Shown piece after piece: positions 7,976-16,231 of a stretch of 64,000 nt of DNA (its first letter is position 1; each line of letters starts with the position of its first letter). The notes below the pieces were generated by a model. It ran no database searches, was not told the DNA's origin, and worked only from the letters and a program-made list of their open reading frames with translations. The position numbers and the translations under genes are program-made. The DNA comes from Methylobacterium radiotolerans JCM 2831 (lineage in GTDB: Bacteria > Pseudomonadota > Alphaproteobacteria > Rhizobiales > Beijerinckiaceae): contig NC_010505.1 in the NCBI RefSeq assembly GCF_000019725.1, forward strand, positions 2,669,001 through 2,733,000, written 5' to 3'.

Positions 7976-8755
7976 CTAGAGCCCCTCGAACGCGTCGGCG
8001 TCCTCGGCCAGACGGGCGGCGGCCGATGCGGCTTCGGCGGCTTCCCGACGCACGACGGCGTCCCGCTCGGCGGCGGTGACCGTCGCTTCGACTTCCCCGA
8101 CCCAGCGCTTCGTCACCGCCGGCTCCCAATCGTCGTGAGCCGCCAGGATGAAGCCGCGCGCTTCCTTCACCTGCATCCCCGCCGGCTGGTCGCCGAGGAA
8201 CACCAGCCACTCCGCCGGAATTCCGGCGTCCCACCGAACGACGGCCAACCGGTCGAGGAGGCTGCCGACCCGTCGCCGAACCTTGTCGGCCGCGGCGCGA
8301 GCCAGGGTCGCGCGCCGGCGGTGGAGGCTCGCCACCTTCCGGTTCATGGTCGCCTGTTCCGCGTCAGGCAGGCCCCGGACGCGCACGCACCGGCCGCCGA
8401 TGATCTCAAAGACCGGCGACCGCTCGATTAGGCGCCATGACCGCTCGCCGTCGGAGGCCTCCTCCAATAGACCGAGCTCTTTCCCCCAGGCGACGACGTT
8501 GCCGACGTAGTCTGCCGCGAAACTCGGGCTCCACCCGCGCGGACCCTGCAGCGCAGCCGCGGCGGCGAGGAGGTCCGCTACAGTCAAGCATTCCCGGCCG
8601 GCGTAGATCCGCAGGATGGCAGCGTTCGCGACCGCCGGGAAATCGCGGCGGCCGTGCCCATAAGTGCGGGCTCGAATGGCGCGCGTCAGGGCGTCCTCGG
8701 GCAGGACGTCCCATAGATGAGAGTAATCGGGTAGCCAGCGGTGACGGCGTGGCAT
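7976..8755 (-). CDS. Hypothetical protein, possible phage-type helical protein
   Basis: A 259-residue protein from the ATG giving MPRRHRWLPDYSHLWDVLPE, with GGGAGG eight bases upstream; the longer frame upstream is Arg/Pro junk. The N-terminal third suggests a winged-helix-like fold (LTVADLLAAAAALQG, SFAADYVGNVVAWGKELGLL), the middle is Arg-rich and helical, and the tail is an Ala/Glu coiled helix. It could be a replication or regulatory protein, but I cannot name a family. It follows the 60-residue gene ending at 8758 at a 2-base gap. Confidence 0.55.
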   Translation of the reverse strand: MPRRHRWLPDYSHLWDVLPEDALTRAIRARTYGHGRRDFPAVANAAILRIYAGRECLTVADLLAAAAALQGPRGWSPSFAADYVGNVVAWGKELGLLEEASDGERSWRLIERSPVFEIIGGRCVRVRGLPDAEQATMNRKVASLHRRRATLARAAADKVRRRVGSLLDRLAVVRWDAGIPAEWLVFLGDQPAGMQVKEARGFILAAHDDWEPAVTKRWVGEVEATVTAAERDAVVRREAAEAASAAARLAEDADAFEGL

Positions 8756-8757
8756 TC

Positions 8758-8940
8758 CTAGTCCTCCCCTGCGAATCGGTGCCAGAGCACTATGAGGCGG
8801 GCGCGCCCTTCGACGCGGGTCCGCTGCCTGTCGTCGAGGCCCGCCACGGCACGGGCCGCGGCGGTCTCGTCCCCGGCGAGGAGGGCGTCTGCCAAGGCGT
8901 CGACGCGGGCCGCCTCTTCGATCCAGTCGATGCGCGTCAC
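8758..8940 (-). CDS. Small protein of unknown function, GTG start coupled to upstream stop
   Basis: A 60-residue acidic helical protein (VTRIDWIEEAARVDALADAL at the start). Its GTG overlaps the TGA of the gene before it (GTGA), so translation is coupled. The motif LLAGDETAA recurs in neighbouring small proteins (VVAGDETAAV, ILRGDETALA), hinting at duplication within this operon. No family is recognised. Confidence 0.55.
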   Translation of the reverse strand: MTRIDWIEEAARVDALADALLAGDETAAARAVAGLDDRQRTRVEGRARLIVLWHRFAGED

Positions 8941-9143
8941 CGGGCGGGCTCCCGGGTGAGCCGGGCCAGGGCATCCCGGCGCCGGGCGGCCACCTCGGCG
9001 CGGGCGGCGAGGAGGGCGGCTTGCTCCGGGGACGCGTCGGCGTCCGCGACGAGCCGCGGCCGGCGCGCCGCGATCCATGCCTCCCGCATGGCGGCCTGCG
9101 CCGTGGGCGACATGTTGCTGTTGGCGGGCAGCGGTATGCGCAT
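8937..9143 (-). CDS. Small protein of unknown function
   Basis: A 68-residue basic/alanine-rich helical protein beginning MRIPLPANSNMSPTAQAA. Its ATG overlaps the stop of the upstream gene (TGATG), and its own stop overlaps the next GTG start. These overlaps are the main support for it being a gene. A start at the internal Met (MSPTAQ) is possible. Confidence 0.5.
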   Translation of the reverse strand: MRIPLPANSNMSPTAQAAMREAWIAARRPRLVADADASPEQAALLAARAEVAARRRDALARLTREPAR

Positions 9144-9490
9144 CAACCCCTCGCCTGCTCGACAGCAGCGGTCTCGTCTCCCGCGACGACGGCCCCTTCG
9201 CGCTCCAGCATCCTCGCGCCCTGGACGATGTGGGCCGCTCTGTTGAGCAGGCCCTCGCGCTCCTCGTCGCCGTTGATCTCATGAGCGTCCGCCACGACCG
9301 CGATGGCCGCCTCCTCTCCGTCGGCGAGGTAGGCCTCCAGGATACGGTCGAAGAGGGTCTCCTCCCGCGGCGGGGCGGCCAACATCGCGAGGTAGTCGAG
9401 GACCTCCTGGTTGAGCTCGTCGTCGGTCGGCTCGCGGGCGGGGAGCTCCCCCAGGGCGGTCAGGAGCTCGATGTCGATGTCGTGGGACAT
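9143..9490 (-). CDS. Acidic small protein of unknown function
   Basis: A 115-residue, strongly acidic protein starting MSHDIDIELLTALGELPARE, with ELNQEVLDYLAML and FDRILEAYLADGEEAA helices. It ends VAGDETAAVEQARG, sharing the GDETA motif with its neighbours. Acidic helical proteins in phage operons are sometimes DNA mimics or anti-restriction proteins, but nothing specific supports that here. Confidence 0.5.
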   Translation of the reverse strand: MSHDIDIELLTALGELPAREPTDDELNQEVLDYLAMLAAPPREETLFDRILEAYLADGEEAAIAVVADAHEINGDEEREGLLNRAAHIVQGARMLEREGAVVAGDETAAVEQARG

Positions 9491-9497
9491 GTCGGTA

Positions 9498-10100
9498 TCA
9501 CTCGGTTGAGAGGGCGGGGAAGACGGCGCGGACGGCGGCCGCGGACATGCCGGCGAGCGCGGCCCGCAGGTCGTCGTTGACGGGAGGGAGGCGGAACCGA
9601 CCGGCGCGGGGCTGCTCCGGCACGAGGGCGAGGGCCGCGGCAAGGACGTCGCAGACCGCACGGGCGTGGGCCCGGCGCGCCTCCCGCTCGGCCAGGGCGG
9701 TCTCGTCCCCGCGGAGGATGCGGCGTGAGAGCCTGCCCTCCACGGAGCGCGCCGACGGGGTCCGGCTGATGGGCAGGCCACGAGCCTGAAGGGCTGCGCG
9801 CGTGCTGTTGACGGGGACGCCGAGTGCGGTGTCGACGGCCTGCAGGCTGTCGAGGACGGCGGCCGCCTCGACCGCGACGGCCTGCCGGCCGGAGAGGGCC
9901 GACGTCCGGATTCGGGTGCCCTGCGGCGCCATCCCGGAGCGGGCGCGGCCGATGCGGGCCAGCGTCGCGATGGTGCGGGGCTCGCACCAGTGCCAGCGCT
10001 CGGCCGCGGCGTCCGCACCCTTGGTGGCGAGGATCATCGCCACGATGACGGGGTCCGGCTGGGCGTAGACGTAGGCGTCGATGGTCTGGGGACGGCGCAT
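9498..10100 (-). CDS. Hypothetical protein of the element
   Basis: A 200-residue helical protein starting MRRPQTIDAYVYAQPDPVIV. The segment RQAVAVEAAAVLDSLQAVD followed by NSTRAALQARGLPISRT resembles a helix-turn-helix (a short helix, a turn, then a Ser/Thr-rich recognition helix), so DNA binding is possible. Its ATG overlaps the stop of the Cro-like gene (TGATG). No family is recognised. Confidence 0.5.
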   Translation of the reverse strand: MRRPQTIDAYVYAQPDPVIVAMILATKGADAAAERWHWCEPRTIATLARIGRARSGMAPQGTRIRTSALSGRQAVAVEAAAVLDSLQAVDTALGVPVNSTRAALQARGLPISRTPSARSVEGRLSRRILRGDETALAEREARRAHARAVCDVLAAALALVPEQPRAGRFRLPPVNDDLRAALAGMSAAAVRAVFPALSTE

Positions 10101-10315
10101 CACCGGCCTCTCTCGACCGGCGTGAACACGACGTCCCGGCGCAGGCCAAGCGCCTGCAGGACGCGGGCGCCGGGGGCCCGGCTGCCGCGCAGGACCTCCC
10201 CGACGTAAGAGTGGCTGAGGCCGTGGGCCGAGGCCCAGGCCCGTTGCGACCCGGCCGCGTCGACGCGCTCCCGGAGGAGCGCGAGGACGGCCGTCGTGTC
10301 AGCCGGGGCGGTCAC
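10100..10315 (-). CDS. Cro/XRE-like helix-turn-helix protein
   Basis: A 71-residue protein from a GTG that overlaps the upstream TGA. SQRAWASAHGLSHSYVGEVL followed by RGSRAPGARVLQALGL is a clear XRE-type helix-turn-helix: a Q-x-x-W opening, the LSHSYVGEVL recognition helix and the closing helix. It is the size of a phage Cro repressor and lies second in the minus-strand operon, downstream of palindromic operators at 10857-10885, so autoregulation is likely. Confidence 0.65.
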   Translation of the reverse strand: MTAPADTTAVLALLRERVDAAGSQRAWASAHGLSHSYVGEVLRGSRAPGARVLQALGLRRDVVFTPVERGR

Positions 10316-10716
10316 GCCGCTGCCGTGTCGGTGCCGGTGGCCGGCGTGGCGACGTCGGCGTGCGGATCGACCCACGCCTCGAACGAGGCGCTCTCCACCC
10401 AGTAGGGCGGGAAGGCACCTTGCTCCCAGCACAGCACGCGCATGTCGAAGCGCTTGCCGTGCTTGATCGAGCCGACCCCGCCAAGGCTCAGGTCGTGCTC
10501 TGCATCCTCGATGATGGCGACGACGATGTGCGCCTCGCCGGCGCCCTTATAGGTCGTCCCCTTCCGCGGGGTGACGAGGTCGCCGACCTGGAACGGGCAG
10601 TGTCGGGCGTAGAACGCGGCCTCGTCGCGCAAGGCCTGCGCGATGAAGGTCGGCGCCTTGGGGGCGTCCTCGGCGTGACGGGAGACCATCTCCCGCAGCA
10701 TGGCTTCCATGGACAT
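10312..10716 (-). CDS. Hypothetical protein, first gene of the minus-strand operon
   Basis: A 134-residue protein starting MSMEAMLREMVSRHAEDAPK. The middle (FQVGDLVTPRKGTTYKGAGE) has the look of a small beta-barrel/SH3-like region. The family is not recognised. It leads a run of at least six minus-strand genes joined by TGATG and GTGA overlaps, the compact architecture of phage early operons. Confidence 0.55.
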   Translation of the reverse strand: MSMEAMLREMVSRHAEDAPKAPTFIAQALRDEAAFYARHCPFQVGDLVTPRKGTTYKGAGEAHIVVAIIEDAEHDLSLGGVGSIKHGKRFDMRVLCWEQGAFPPYWVESASFEAWVDPHADVATPATGTDTAAA

Positions 10717-10856
10717 GGGCGATCTTTCGACTTTCGAAGGAAGTAGTCAGCGCGCCGACCGACGAATCCGACCGGCATGCTGAAAGCTTACTTGCGTCCA
10801 CCCCAATTGAAAGCACCTGCGTCACTTTGGCATCAAGCATCGGATGCTGTCAGAAT

Positions 10857-10885
10857 TGAACGGCGTTCAAATTGAACAGCGTTCA
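10857..10885. promoter_or_regulatory. Tandem palindromic operators in a divergent promoter region
   Basis: Two 13-bp palindromes, TGAACGGCGTTCA and TGAACAGCGTTCA, lie with centres 16 bp apart. They sit between the minus-strand operon starting at 10716 and the plus-strand gene starting at 10987. A third perfect 13-bp palindrome, AGCATCGGATGCT, lies just upstream at 10836-10848. The arrangement resembles a phage-type operator region; the Cro-like protein at 10100-10315 is the obvious candidate ligand, by inference. Confidence 0.55.
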
Positions 10886-10986
10886 GTTCTGTAGGTCTGC
10901 GCGATAATTACGGTTGGACTGCTTGTAATCGCGGCGGCCGGGTGCTTAGCTTCTGGCAGCTACCAGCCTTCCAAGGATTCCCCGCC

Positions 10987-11928
10987 GTGATCACGCTCCT
11001 CCTCCTAGCCATCACCGTCGCGGCCATCGCCGCCTCGGCCGCCGCTGCGGTCTCCCGCCCCCTCGACGAGCCCCTGCCCGTCGAGGCGTCCCTCCCCGCG
11101 GCCGCCCTAGGGCTGTCCTGGCGGCGCCTCAGGCAGGTGCAGACCAGGAACGGAACGAAGGTCCTCTGGGCCGGAGAGGGCGACGAGGAGCGGTACTCGC
11201 GCGCCTACAACGTCGCCCGGGACGCCCTCCGCGGCGTCGGGTTCTCCTGGGGTACGGCCGAGCGCGAGGGCGGGAGGGTTGTCCCCCTGTGCTGGGAGGA
11301 CCCGGCCGCGGCCCCCGAGGCGCTCGACGCCGCCCTTGTCGCCGCCGACGAGGCCCTAGCGCGGGACGACCTGCGCCTCGCGCGCGTGGAGCAGATGCGT
11401 CGCGAGGCCCGTGAGAACTCAGCCCGCCTCGTCGCCGACGACAGCCGAGCCGCCCTGGCCGCGCTCCGGGAGAGCCTCGACAAGCTGCATTGGGCCTGGC
11501 CGAAGAAGAAGAGGGCCATCGCGGAGGAGCTCCTGCGCGAGCCTATGGAACTCGATGACGTGCCCCGCGTCGCGGTCGCAGAGATCGCCGTGAAGCTGAC
11601 CGCGCAGGTCGCCGAGGCCGTCGCGGCGGTGCGGGCGCGAGTCGCGGCAGACCCGGTGAACGACTGGCTGGAGCGGGCGCGCGACCCAGAGGTCCGCCTG
11701 GCCGTACACGTTGGCCTCAAGATCCTCTCCGAAATGGACGAGGACCGCGCGACGCTAGACAACGGTTACGGGTGGGGCCGCTCGCACAGTCACGCCGGGC
11801 ACGTCCTAGCGAACCTGCCCGAGCTCTCGATCATCGAGGCATCACAGGGCCTCGCCGCGGTCTGGAGGCACAGGAAGCAGTTGCGTCCGGAAATCCGGCA
11901 GTCGATCTTCGGCTCGGCGGAGGCGTGA
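10987..11928 (+). CDS. Membrane-anchored protein of unknown function
   Basis: A 313-residue protein from GTG (AAGGA nine bases upstream); GTG at 10942 would add 15 residues. One N-terminal membrane segment (ITLLLLAITVAAIAASAAAA) is followed by a long soluble domain, mostly charged helices, with a conserved-looking GYGWGRSHSHAGHVLANLPE near the C-terminus. The topology suggests a soluble domain on a membrane anchor. No family is recognised. Confidence 0.55.
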   Translation: MITLLLLAITVAAIAASAAAAVSRPLDEPLPVEASLPAAALGLSWRRLRQVQTRNGTKVLWAGEGDEERYSRAYNVARDALRGVGFSWGTAEREGGRVVPLCWEDPAAAPEALDAALVAADEALARDDLRLARVEQMRREARENSARLVADDSRAALAALRESLDKLHWAWPKKKRAIAEELLREPMELDDVPRVAVAEIAVKLTAQVAEAVAAVRARVAADPVNDWLERARDPEVRLAVHVGLKILSEMDEDRATLDNGYGWGRSHSHAGHVLANLPELSIIEASQGLAAVWRHRKQLRPEIRQSIFGSAEA

Positions 11929-11929
11929 C

Positions 11930-12097
11930 ATGGCGCGCCACCCCGACCCCCGGCAGACCACCCTGTTCGAGGCCCTCGACGCAGCCCCGCCGCACCTGCT
12001 CGCCCCGGCGTGGTGGCACCACCCCGGCCGTACGACGAGCACCGAAGGCCGCGCCGGGTATCCATCAGAACCCAGGCCCTCGAACCCGCCATCATAG
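11930..12097 (+). CDS. Possible small protein downstream of the membrane protein
   Basis: A 55-residue frame starts one base after the previous stop codon and reads MARHPDPRQTTLFEALDAAP. The N-terminal half is plausible; the C-terminal half is Pro/Ser-rich. Immediate adjacency is the main evidence. Confidence 0.35.
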   Translation: MARHPDPRQTTLFEALDAAPPHLLAPAWWHHPGRTTSTEGRAGYPSEPRPSNPPS

Positions 12098-12177
12098 AGA
12101 TCGCCTGATCGCCCTGGTCGCTTGCGCCGCCGCGGCGACAATACCCTTCGTAACCCTCTCAAGGATTCCCACCCACC

Positions 12178-12774
12178 ATGCGCAAGTTCGCCGCTCTCCT
12201 CGCTGCAACCCTGGCCGCCATGCTCGCCGTCCCGAAGATGATCTTCGAGGGCGGCAAGTGGGTTCTCCGCGCCGCCTTCGCTCCGCCGACGCCGGCGGGC
12301 GCCGAGATCGAGGAGGCCCTGGACGCCGTCCGGGCGGCCGCAGCCCCGACGGAGGCCCCCTCGGCGCCCGCGGCGGACACCGTCCCGACCGCGGACGCCG
12401 TCCGGAAGGCTTCCATGTCGGAGGCGGCGGACGCCGTCCGGGAATGGGGCCGCCTCGCCAGGGCGTACGCCACGTCCCGTCTCACGTCCGAGCCGGAGCC
12501 GGACCTCCGGGCGCTCGATGAGGCCGCCGAATCCTGGCTACGTGGGCTGACGGATGCCGAGTGTCAGAGGCTCCTCGACTATGGCGTGCAAAGAGTGAGT
12601 GATCACATGCTGGGCGCCCATCCGATTTCCGGGCTGTCCCGGTGCCAGCAGTACCCCTCGTGGGCCCCGGCCATCGTCCTCGCCGACGTCCCGGGCGACG
12701 AGCGCTACGACGCCGTCCGGGCCGACCTCGCCCGCGATCCCGCGAGCGTCCCCGGCTACCGCGTCGCCGCCTGA
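12178..12774 (+). CDS. Hypothetical protein with N-terminal hydrophobic segment
   Basis: A 198-residue protein. Residues 1-20 (MRKFAALLAATLAAMLAVPK) form a signal or membrane anchor. A low-complexity Ala/Pro/Glu region with repeated DAVR units (DNA repeats of GACGCCGTCCG) follows, then a globular C-terminal part (ESWLRGLTDAECQRLLDYGV, DVPGDERYDAVRADLARDP). The family is unknown. Transcription probably stops at the hairpin at 12795-12831. Confidence 0.55.
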   Translation: MRKFAALLAATLAAMLAVPKMIFEGGKWVLRAAFAPPTPAGAEIEEALDAVRAAAAPTEAPSAPAADTVPTADAVRKASMSEAADAVREWGRLARAYATSRLTSEPEPDLRALDEAAESWLRGLTDAECQRLLDYGVQRVSDHMLGAHPISGLSRCQQYPSWAPAIVLADVPGDERYDAVRADLARDPASVPGYRVAA

Positions 12775-12794
12775 GCCCACCTCCTGGAACGGAC

Positions 12795-12831
12795 AAGGCC
12801 CGCCCCCCGGGAGGAGGCGGGCCTTTTCTTT
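12795..12831 (+). terminator. Intrinsic terminator
   Basis: AAGGCCCGCC pairs perfectly with GGCGGGCCTT (10 bp) around an 11-base loop, followed by TTCTTT. It lies 20 bases past the stop codon of the plus-strand gene. Confidence 0.85.
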
Positions 12832-12949
12832 GCCTGCGCACGCCTGCGTCAGCCTGCCGCGCATGGGATGCGATTTCAGTATTGTGGCTTGCCCCGTGCA
12901 CACTTTGTCGTGCGCACACGTGCTGACAGTGTGCGCACGTGTGCTGACG

Positions 12950-13300
12950 CTAGGCCGCGCGGCGGGCGGCGGCGGCCTTCCCAAGGCGAACCAGCCGGCC
13001 CTCGGCCTCCAGGGCGCGGCTGCGCATCCGGGCGAGCTCGTCACGGAGCCTGGCGTTCTCGGCACGGATGGAGGCGGCCTCGGCGCGGACGCGGATGACC
13101 TCCTTCTGCGCGGCTACGAGGGCCTGGCGCTGGCGCTCCACGGCGAACACGGCGCGCTGGGCGGCGCTAAGGTTCCGAACGGCCTGCTCGGCATCGAGGT
13201 CGGCTTGCAGGTCGCGGCGGTCCTGGATGATGGAGGCCGCCACGCCGGCGAGAGCGAGGCCACCGCGGTCGAACGTCGAGGCAATCGCGTGAGCAGTCAT
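12950..13300 (-). CDS. Coiled-coil protein of unknown function
   Basis: A 116-residue protein from ATG giving MTAHAIASTFDRGGLALAGV, with GGAGG seven bases upstream. Residues 25-105 form an almost uninterrupted heptad-like helix (QALVAAQKEVIRVRAEAASI, RAENARLRDELARMRSRALE). The function is unknown. Its Shine-Dalgarno lies in one arm of a hairpin also found before the gene at 13496-13858. Confidence 0.55.
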   Translation of the reverse strand: MTAHAIASTFDRGGLALAGVAASIIQDRRDLQADLDAEQAVRNLSAAQRAVFAVERQRQALVAAQKEVIRVRAEAASIRAENARLRDELARMRSRALEAEGRLVRLGKAAAARRAA

Positions 13301-13304
13301 GGGG

Positions 13305-13324
13305 GCCTCCTCTGGTGTGGAGGC
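13305..13324 (-). promoter_or_regulatory. RBS-masking hairpin before the coiled-coil gene
   Basis: On the minus strand GCCTCC pairs with GGAGGC across an 8-base loop. The second arm is the Shine-Dalgarno itself, so folding would block ribosome binding. The same arrangement recurs at 13863-13881. Confidence 0.5.
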
Positions 13325-13495
13325 ACGATCCCAGCTCGGGGACTCACCGTCGACCCGGTTTCGAGGGTTATCCCTGGCCTGCGCGGGGGAGTTGGACACC
13401 GGCGCAGGCGGGGATCTCGGTTGTTAGTTAGCGCCCCGTTACTTGGGCAGTCTGTAACGAAAAATCTGGGAACGCCCGAGGCGGACGCCGTCCGC

Positions 13496-13858
13496 TCAAC
13501 CCAGCTTGAGCCGGCGGAGGATGACGGTCACCGCCACTTCCTTGCGGTAGCCCTTGTCGACCAGGATGCGGAGCGCGCCCTCGACGACGGCCCGTAGGTA
13601 CACGAGCACTTTGTCCGTCGAGCGGTCGCGGATGATGCGCCGGGGTGCCTCCCCGAGGACGCAGACGTCCGCGAAGGCCTGCGCGATGGCGGCGTCGACG
13701 ATGCGGGGATCGGGCAGGCCGGCGTCCTTGCGCTCCTGCCGCTCGCGCCTCTTGCGCTCGGCCTCGGTCTCCTGGGGCGGGGGGACGGGCAGCGCACCGG
13801 GCTTGGGGAAGAAGTCGTCGACGGGGGTAGGGAACTCGCCGGGTTCGTCGTCGTACAT
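13496..13858 (-). CDS. Hypothetical protein of the element
   Basis: A 120-residue protein starting MYDDEPGEFPTPVDDFFPKP. The N-terminal third is acidic and Pro-rich, the middle is a charged helix (ETEAERKRRERQERKDAG), and the C-terminal half is compact and helical (AVVEGALRILVDKGYRKEVA). The start is placed at the ATG directly after the GGAGGC Shine-Dalgarno. No family is recognised. Confidence 0.5.
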   Translation of the reverse strand: MYDDEPGEFPTPVDDFFPKPGALPVPPPQETEAERKRRERQERKDAGLPDPRIVDAAIAQAFADVCVLGEAPRRIIRDRSTDKVLVYLRAVVEGALRILVDKGYRKEVAVTVILRRLKLG

Positions 13859-13862
13859 GCAG

Positions 13863-13881
13863 GCCTCCTGGGTGTGGAGGC
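13863..13881 (-). promoter_or_regulatory. RBS-masking hairpin before the 120-residue protein gene
   Basis: GCCTCC and GGAGGC form a 6-bp stem with a 7-base loop (ACACCCA on the minus strand). The 3' arm is the Shine-Dalgarno, four bases before the ATG. It matches the leader at 13305-13324 in stem and part of the loop. Confidence 0.5.
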
Positions 13882-13913
13882 ATGGTCCGCCTGGGCGTCG
13901 CAATCGACAACGC

Positions 13914-13971
13914 GGACGGTGTCCGAACGATGGACGGTGTCCGGATTTCAGGCGGCGGCGGACGGTGTACG
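13914..13971. repeat. Three direct copies of a GGACGGTGTCCG-like unit
   Basis: GGACGGTGTCCG occurs at 13914 and 13932, and a variant GGACGGTGTACG at 13960. Each of the first two is a short palindrome (GGAC-GGT-GTCC), so they could be operators for the minus-strand gene starting at 13858. They also overlap the end of the small gene at 13948-14115. Confidence 0.45.
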
Positions 13972-14115
13972 GGGGCGGAGGGTGATGACGACCTCGTAGC
14001 CGAGCGAGTTGGCCACGGCGAACAGGCGGTCCCAGCCCCAGCGTGCCAGGTGGCCGGCCCGGAGCTCGCCGCGGGTCAGAGCTCTTTCATGCCCTCGGGC
14101 CGGGCTAATTAACAC
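13948..14115 (-). CDS. Short XRE/HigA-like C-terminal domain protein (possibly truncated)
   Basis: A 55-residue frame from a GTG contains RGELRAGHLARWGWDRLFAV followed by ANSLGYEVVITLRP. This matches the closing part of small XRE-type antitoxin regulators, where a D-R-L-ALG-EV-I-RP pattern ends the protein. The helix-turn-helix that should precede it is missing or degenerate, so it is either a remnant or a very short relative. No toxin is seen beside it. Confidence 0.45.
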   Translation of the reverse strand: MLISPARGHERALTRGELRAGHLARWGWDRLFAVANSLGYEVVITLRPRTPSAAA

Positions 14116-14451
14116 GGCTTGGCCGCCGAGATCGCCCTACACGGCATCTTGCTGGTGGGCGTTCGACCAGTAGACCCTAGGGGCTCTAGTGCCATGCGGG
14201 ATGCGGAGGCTCGACACGCGGCGGCACATCACGGCCAGTGAGATGTTAAGCCATGCGTCTCATCACGAATGATCTTTCAGTTAGAGGTATTCGCTCGGGT
14301 AGAGGCGAGCAAACGGCAAACTAAATCAATTCACATATCCGACGCTGGGTTGCGGACTTTTCCAAGGCGTTCAGGACCACGTACCGCCGCGGCATCGCTC
14401 GGCGTGCCGCAGGCTGATGTCGAACAGAGTGAAGTCCTGGGCGCTAAAAGG
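14116..14451. other. Intergenic stretch, no gene seen
   Basis: No frame has protein-like content. It separates the phage-style genes from the 3' end of the ABC-3C operon. It includes AT-richer DNA near 14250-14340 and no clear terminator. Confidence 0.4.
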
Positions 14452-16231
14452 CTATTTGAGCTCGAAGCGAATGCCGAACAGGCCCCCGGCCTCGTCGTCC
14501 GACAGGCGCGGCGTCAGGATGTCGTCCGCGGTCTCGGCGTCGAGGCTGAGCAGCGGAAGGGTCTCGGAATTCAGGGTGACGATGTACTGCCCTCCCAGGC
14601 CGTCGATGACGGACTTGCCTAGGAGGAGCGCCGAGCGGACCTGCCGCGGGTCGACTCCGTCGAAGAGGTGGCTGTCGTGGATGAGGAAGCCGGGACCGCC
14701 GTCGAAGCGTTCCTGCGCCGCCTGGTACAGCATCAGGTCGAAGCAGAAGATCTCCATGTGGTCGATGCCGCCGCGGTTGCCGTCGCCCTGGATGTTGATG
14801 CGGAACTCCGGCCCCTTGTTCGTCGCGTCGACGATCAGGTTGCCCCGGCGGTCGTCGTAGAGGTCCGCGATGGCGGCATCAATGCGCCGCATGGCGGCGC
14901 GGAGCACGTCCTCGCGCTGCCGGTGGTCGGCCTGGAGGCGTTCGTGGAGGGTCAGCCGCTCGATCTGCGCCTGGTTCTTCTTGCCTTCCAGGATCTCGGC
15001 GTTGCGCAGCTTCTCCTTGAGCAGCGTCGCCTGCATCTCCAGGGCGGCGAGTTCCTCGCCCATCCGGGTGAAGTCGTCGAGCGCGCCTTTCCCGGCAAGA
15101 ACCTGCATGATCTTCGATTGCATCAGGTCGAGGGATTCCATCTCCGCTTCGAGCGCTGCGATCCTGGCCTGGGTCTCGGCGACCTGCTCGGTGAGGTGCG
15201 CCTTGCGGTTCTCGACCACGGAGAGTTGGAACGTCTTCACGTCGTCGAAGCGCCGTAGGACGACCCCGGGCAACTCGACGCCCGCCGCCTTGTAGATCCT
15301 GTCCAGCGCCGCGTATTCCGGGGGGCGTTCGACCTCGGAGACGCGCCGCAGGTGCTCGATGGTCTGGCGCGCCTGCACGAGCTCGTGCCCGATGGCCTTG
15401 ATGCGGCGGCGCGCGTCGGCGGCCTCGCGGGCGAAGGCGCGGTACTCCTCCAGGACCTCGAAGTTCGCCGTCTGCTCGCGCAGGCGGGTCATCCTGTCCT
15501 CGACCCGGTTGAGCTCCGGGCGGATCTCGGCGACGGACCCGAACATCCTGCCGAACGTGCCCTCGCGGATGGCCTTCTTCAACTCGCGCAGGCTCGCCTC
15601 GCGGAGCCGGAGCTCCTCGATGTCCCCGGGGGACGCGCCAGTCCAGGCCGATGAGGTACGAGAGGTTGACCTGCCAGTCGCTGGGTTGCTGCTTGTCGTT
15701 TTGGCGCTCCGGTGAGTGGAAGCCGCCGTACTTGTTGCGCCGGGCGAAGTAGCTGACCATCGAGCGGAAGCTCGGGCTGTGCGCATCCGCAAACTGGGTG
15801 CCCTTCGGGTCCCGGGGAAGGCCGAACCAGTGGTGGCCGAGAAGGTCGCGCCACCGCTTCACGGACAGGTACGGGCGGTCGGCTTTCTTGTCGTGGGACA
15901 GCTCCACGCCGAGGGCGGCGGCGGCGTCCGGGTCGAGCAGGACTTGGTTCGCGTTGTCGCCCCGGCGGGAGACGGTGACCTCCCGGTCGCCGAGCCGGAG
16001 GGTCGCATGGAAAGCGTGGGGCGCCAGTTCCGGCACCTGGAACATCGTTCCTTTCCCGGCGTCGGCTCCCAATAGGAAGTGGACGACCTCGATGGCGCCG
16101 GTCTTACCCGCGCTGTTTCGGGTCTGCCCCTCAGTCGAGGCCTCAGTGGTATCAGCCACGAGGATGTTGAGGCCGGTCTGGAAGGTGAGCGTCTTGAAGC
16201 CCGGCAGGTCGCTCGAGATGCCGAGGATCAT
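14452..16231 (-). pseudogene. ABC-3C system DUF2326-type ATPase, one frameshift
   Basis: This is an SMC/RecF-like ABC ATPase of the ABC-three-component conflict systems. The N-terminal lobe starts MILGISSDLPGFKTLTFQ and has a Walker A-like NSAGKT (residues 39-44). A long coiled coil follows (LEAEMESLDLMQSKIMQVLA and surrounding heptads). The C-terminal lobe carries a Walker B/D-loop region GFLIHDSHLFDGVDPRQ. The frame breaks at a CCCCCGGGG run (15624-15632): removing one base joins WRVPR to DIEELRLRE and gives a 592-residue protein of normal length. The ATG overlaps the stop of the middle component. The frameshift may be a true lesion or an assembly indel. Confidence 0.8.

Noticed and set aside
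14146..14170. TGGTGGGCG followed by TTCGACCAGTAGACCCTA, a partial likeness to the tRNA-Lys acceptor end at 4086.
   Set aside because: Only nine bases match and neither the T arm nor the anticodon arm can be folded, so it is not a second attachment site.
15624..15632. Programmed frameshift in the ABC-3C ATPase.
   Set aside because: The run CCCCCGGGG is not a known slippery heptamer, no stimulatory structure is evident and the effector also has a frame break. Mutation or assembly error is simpler.
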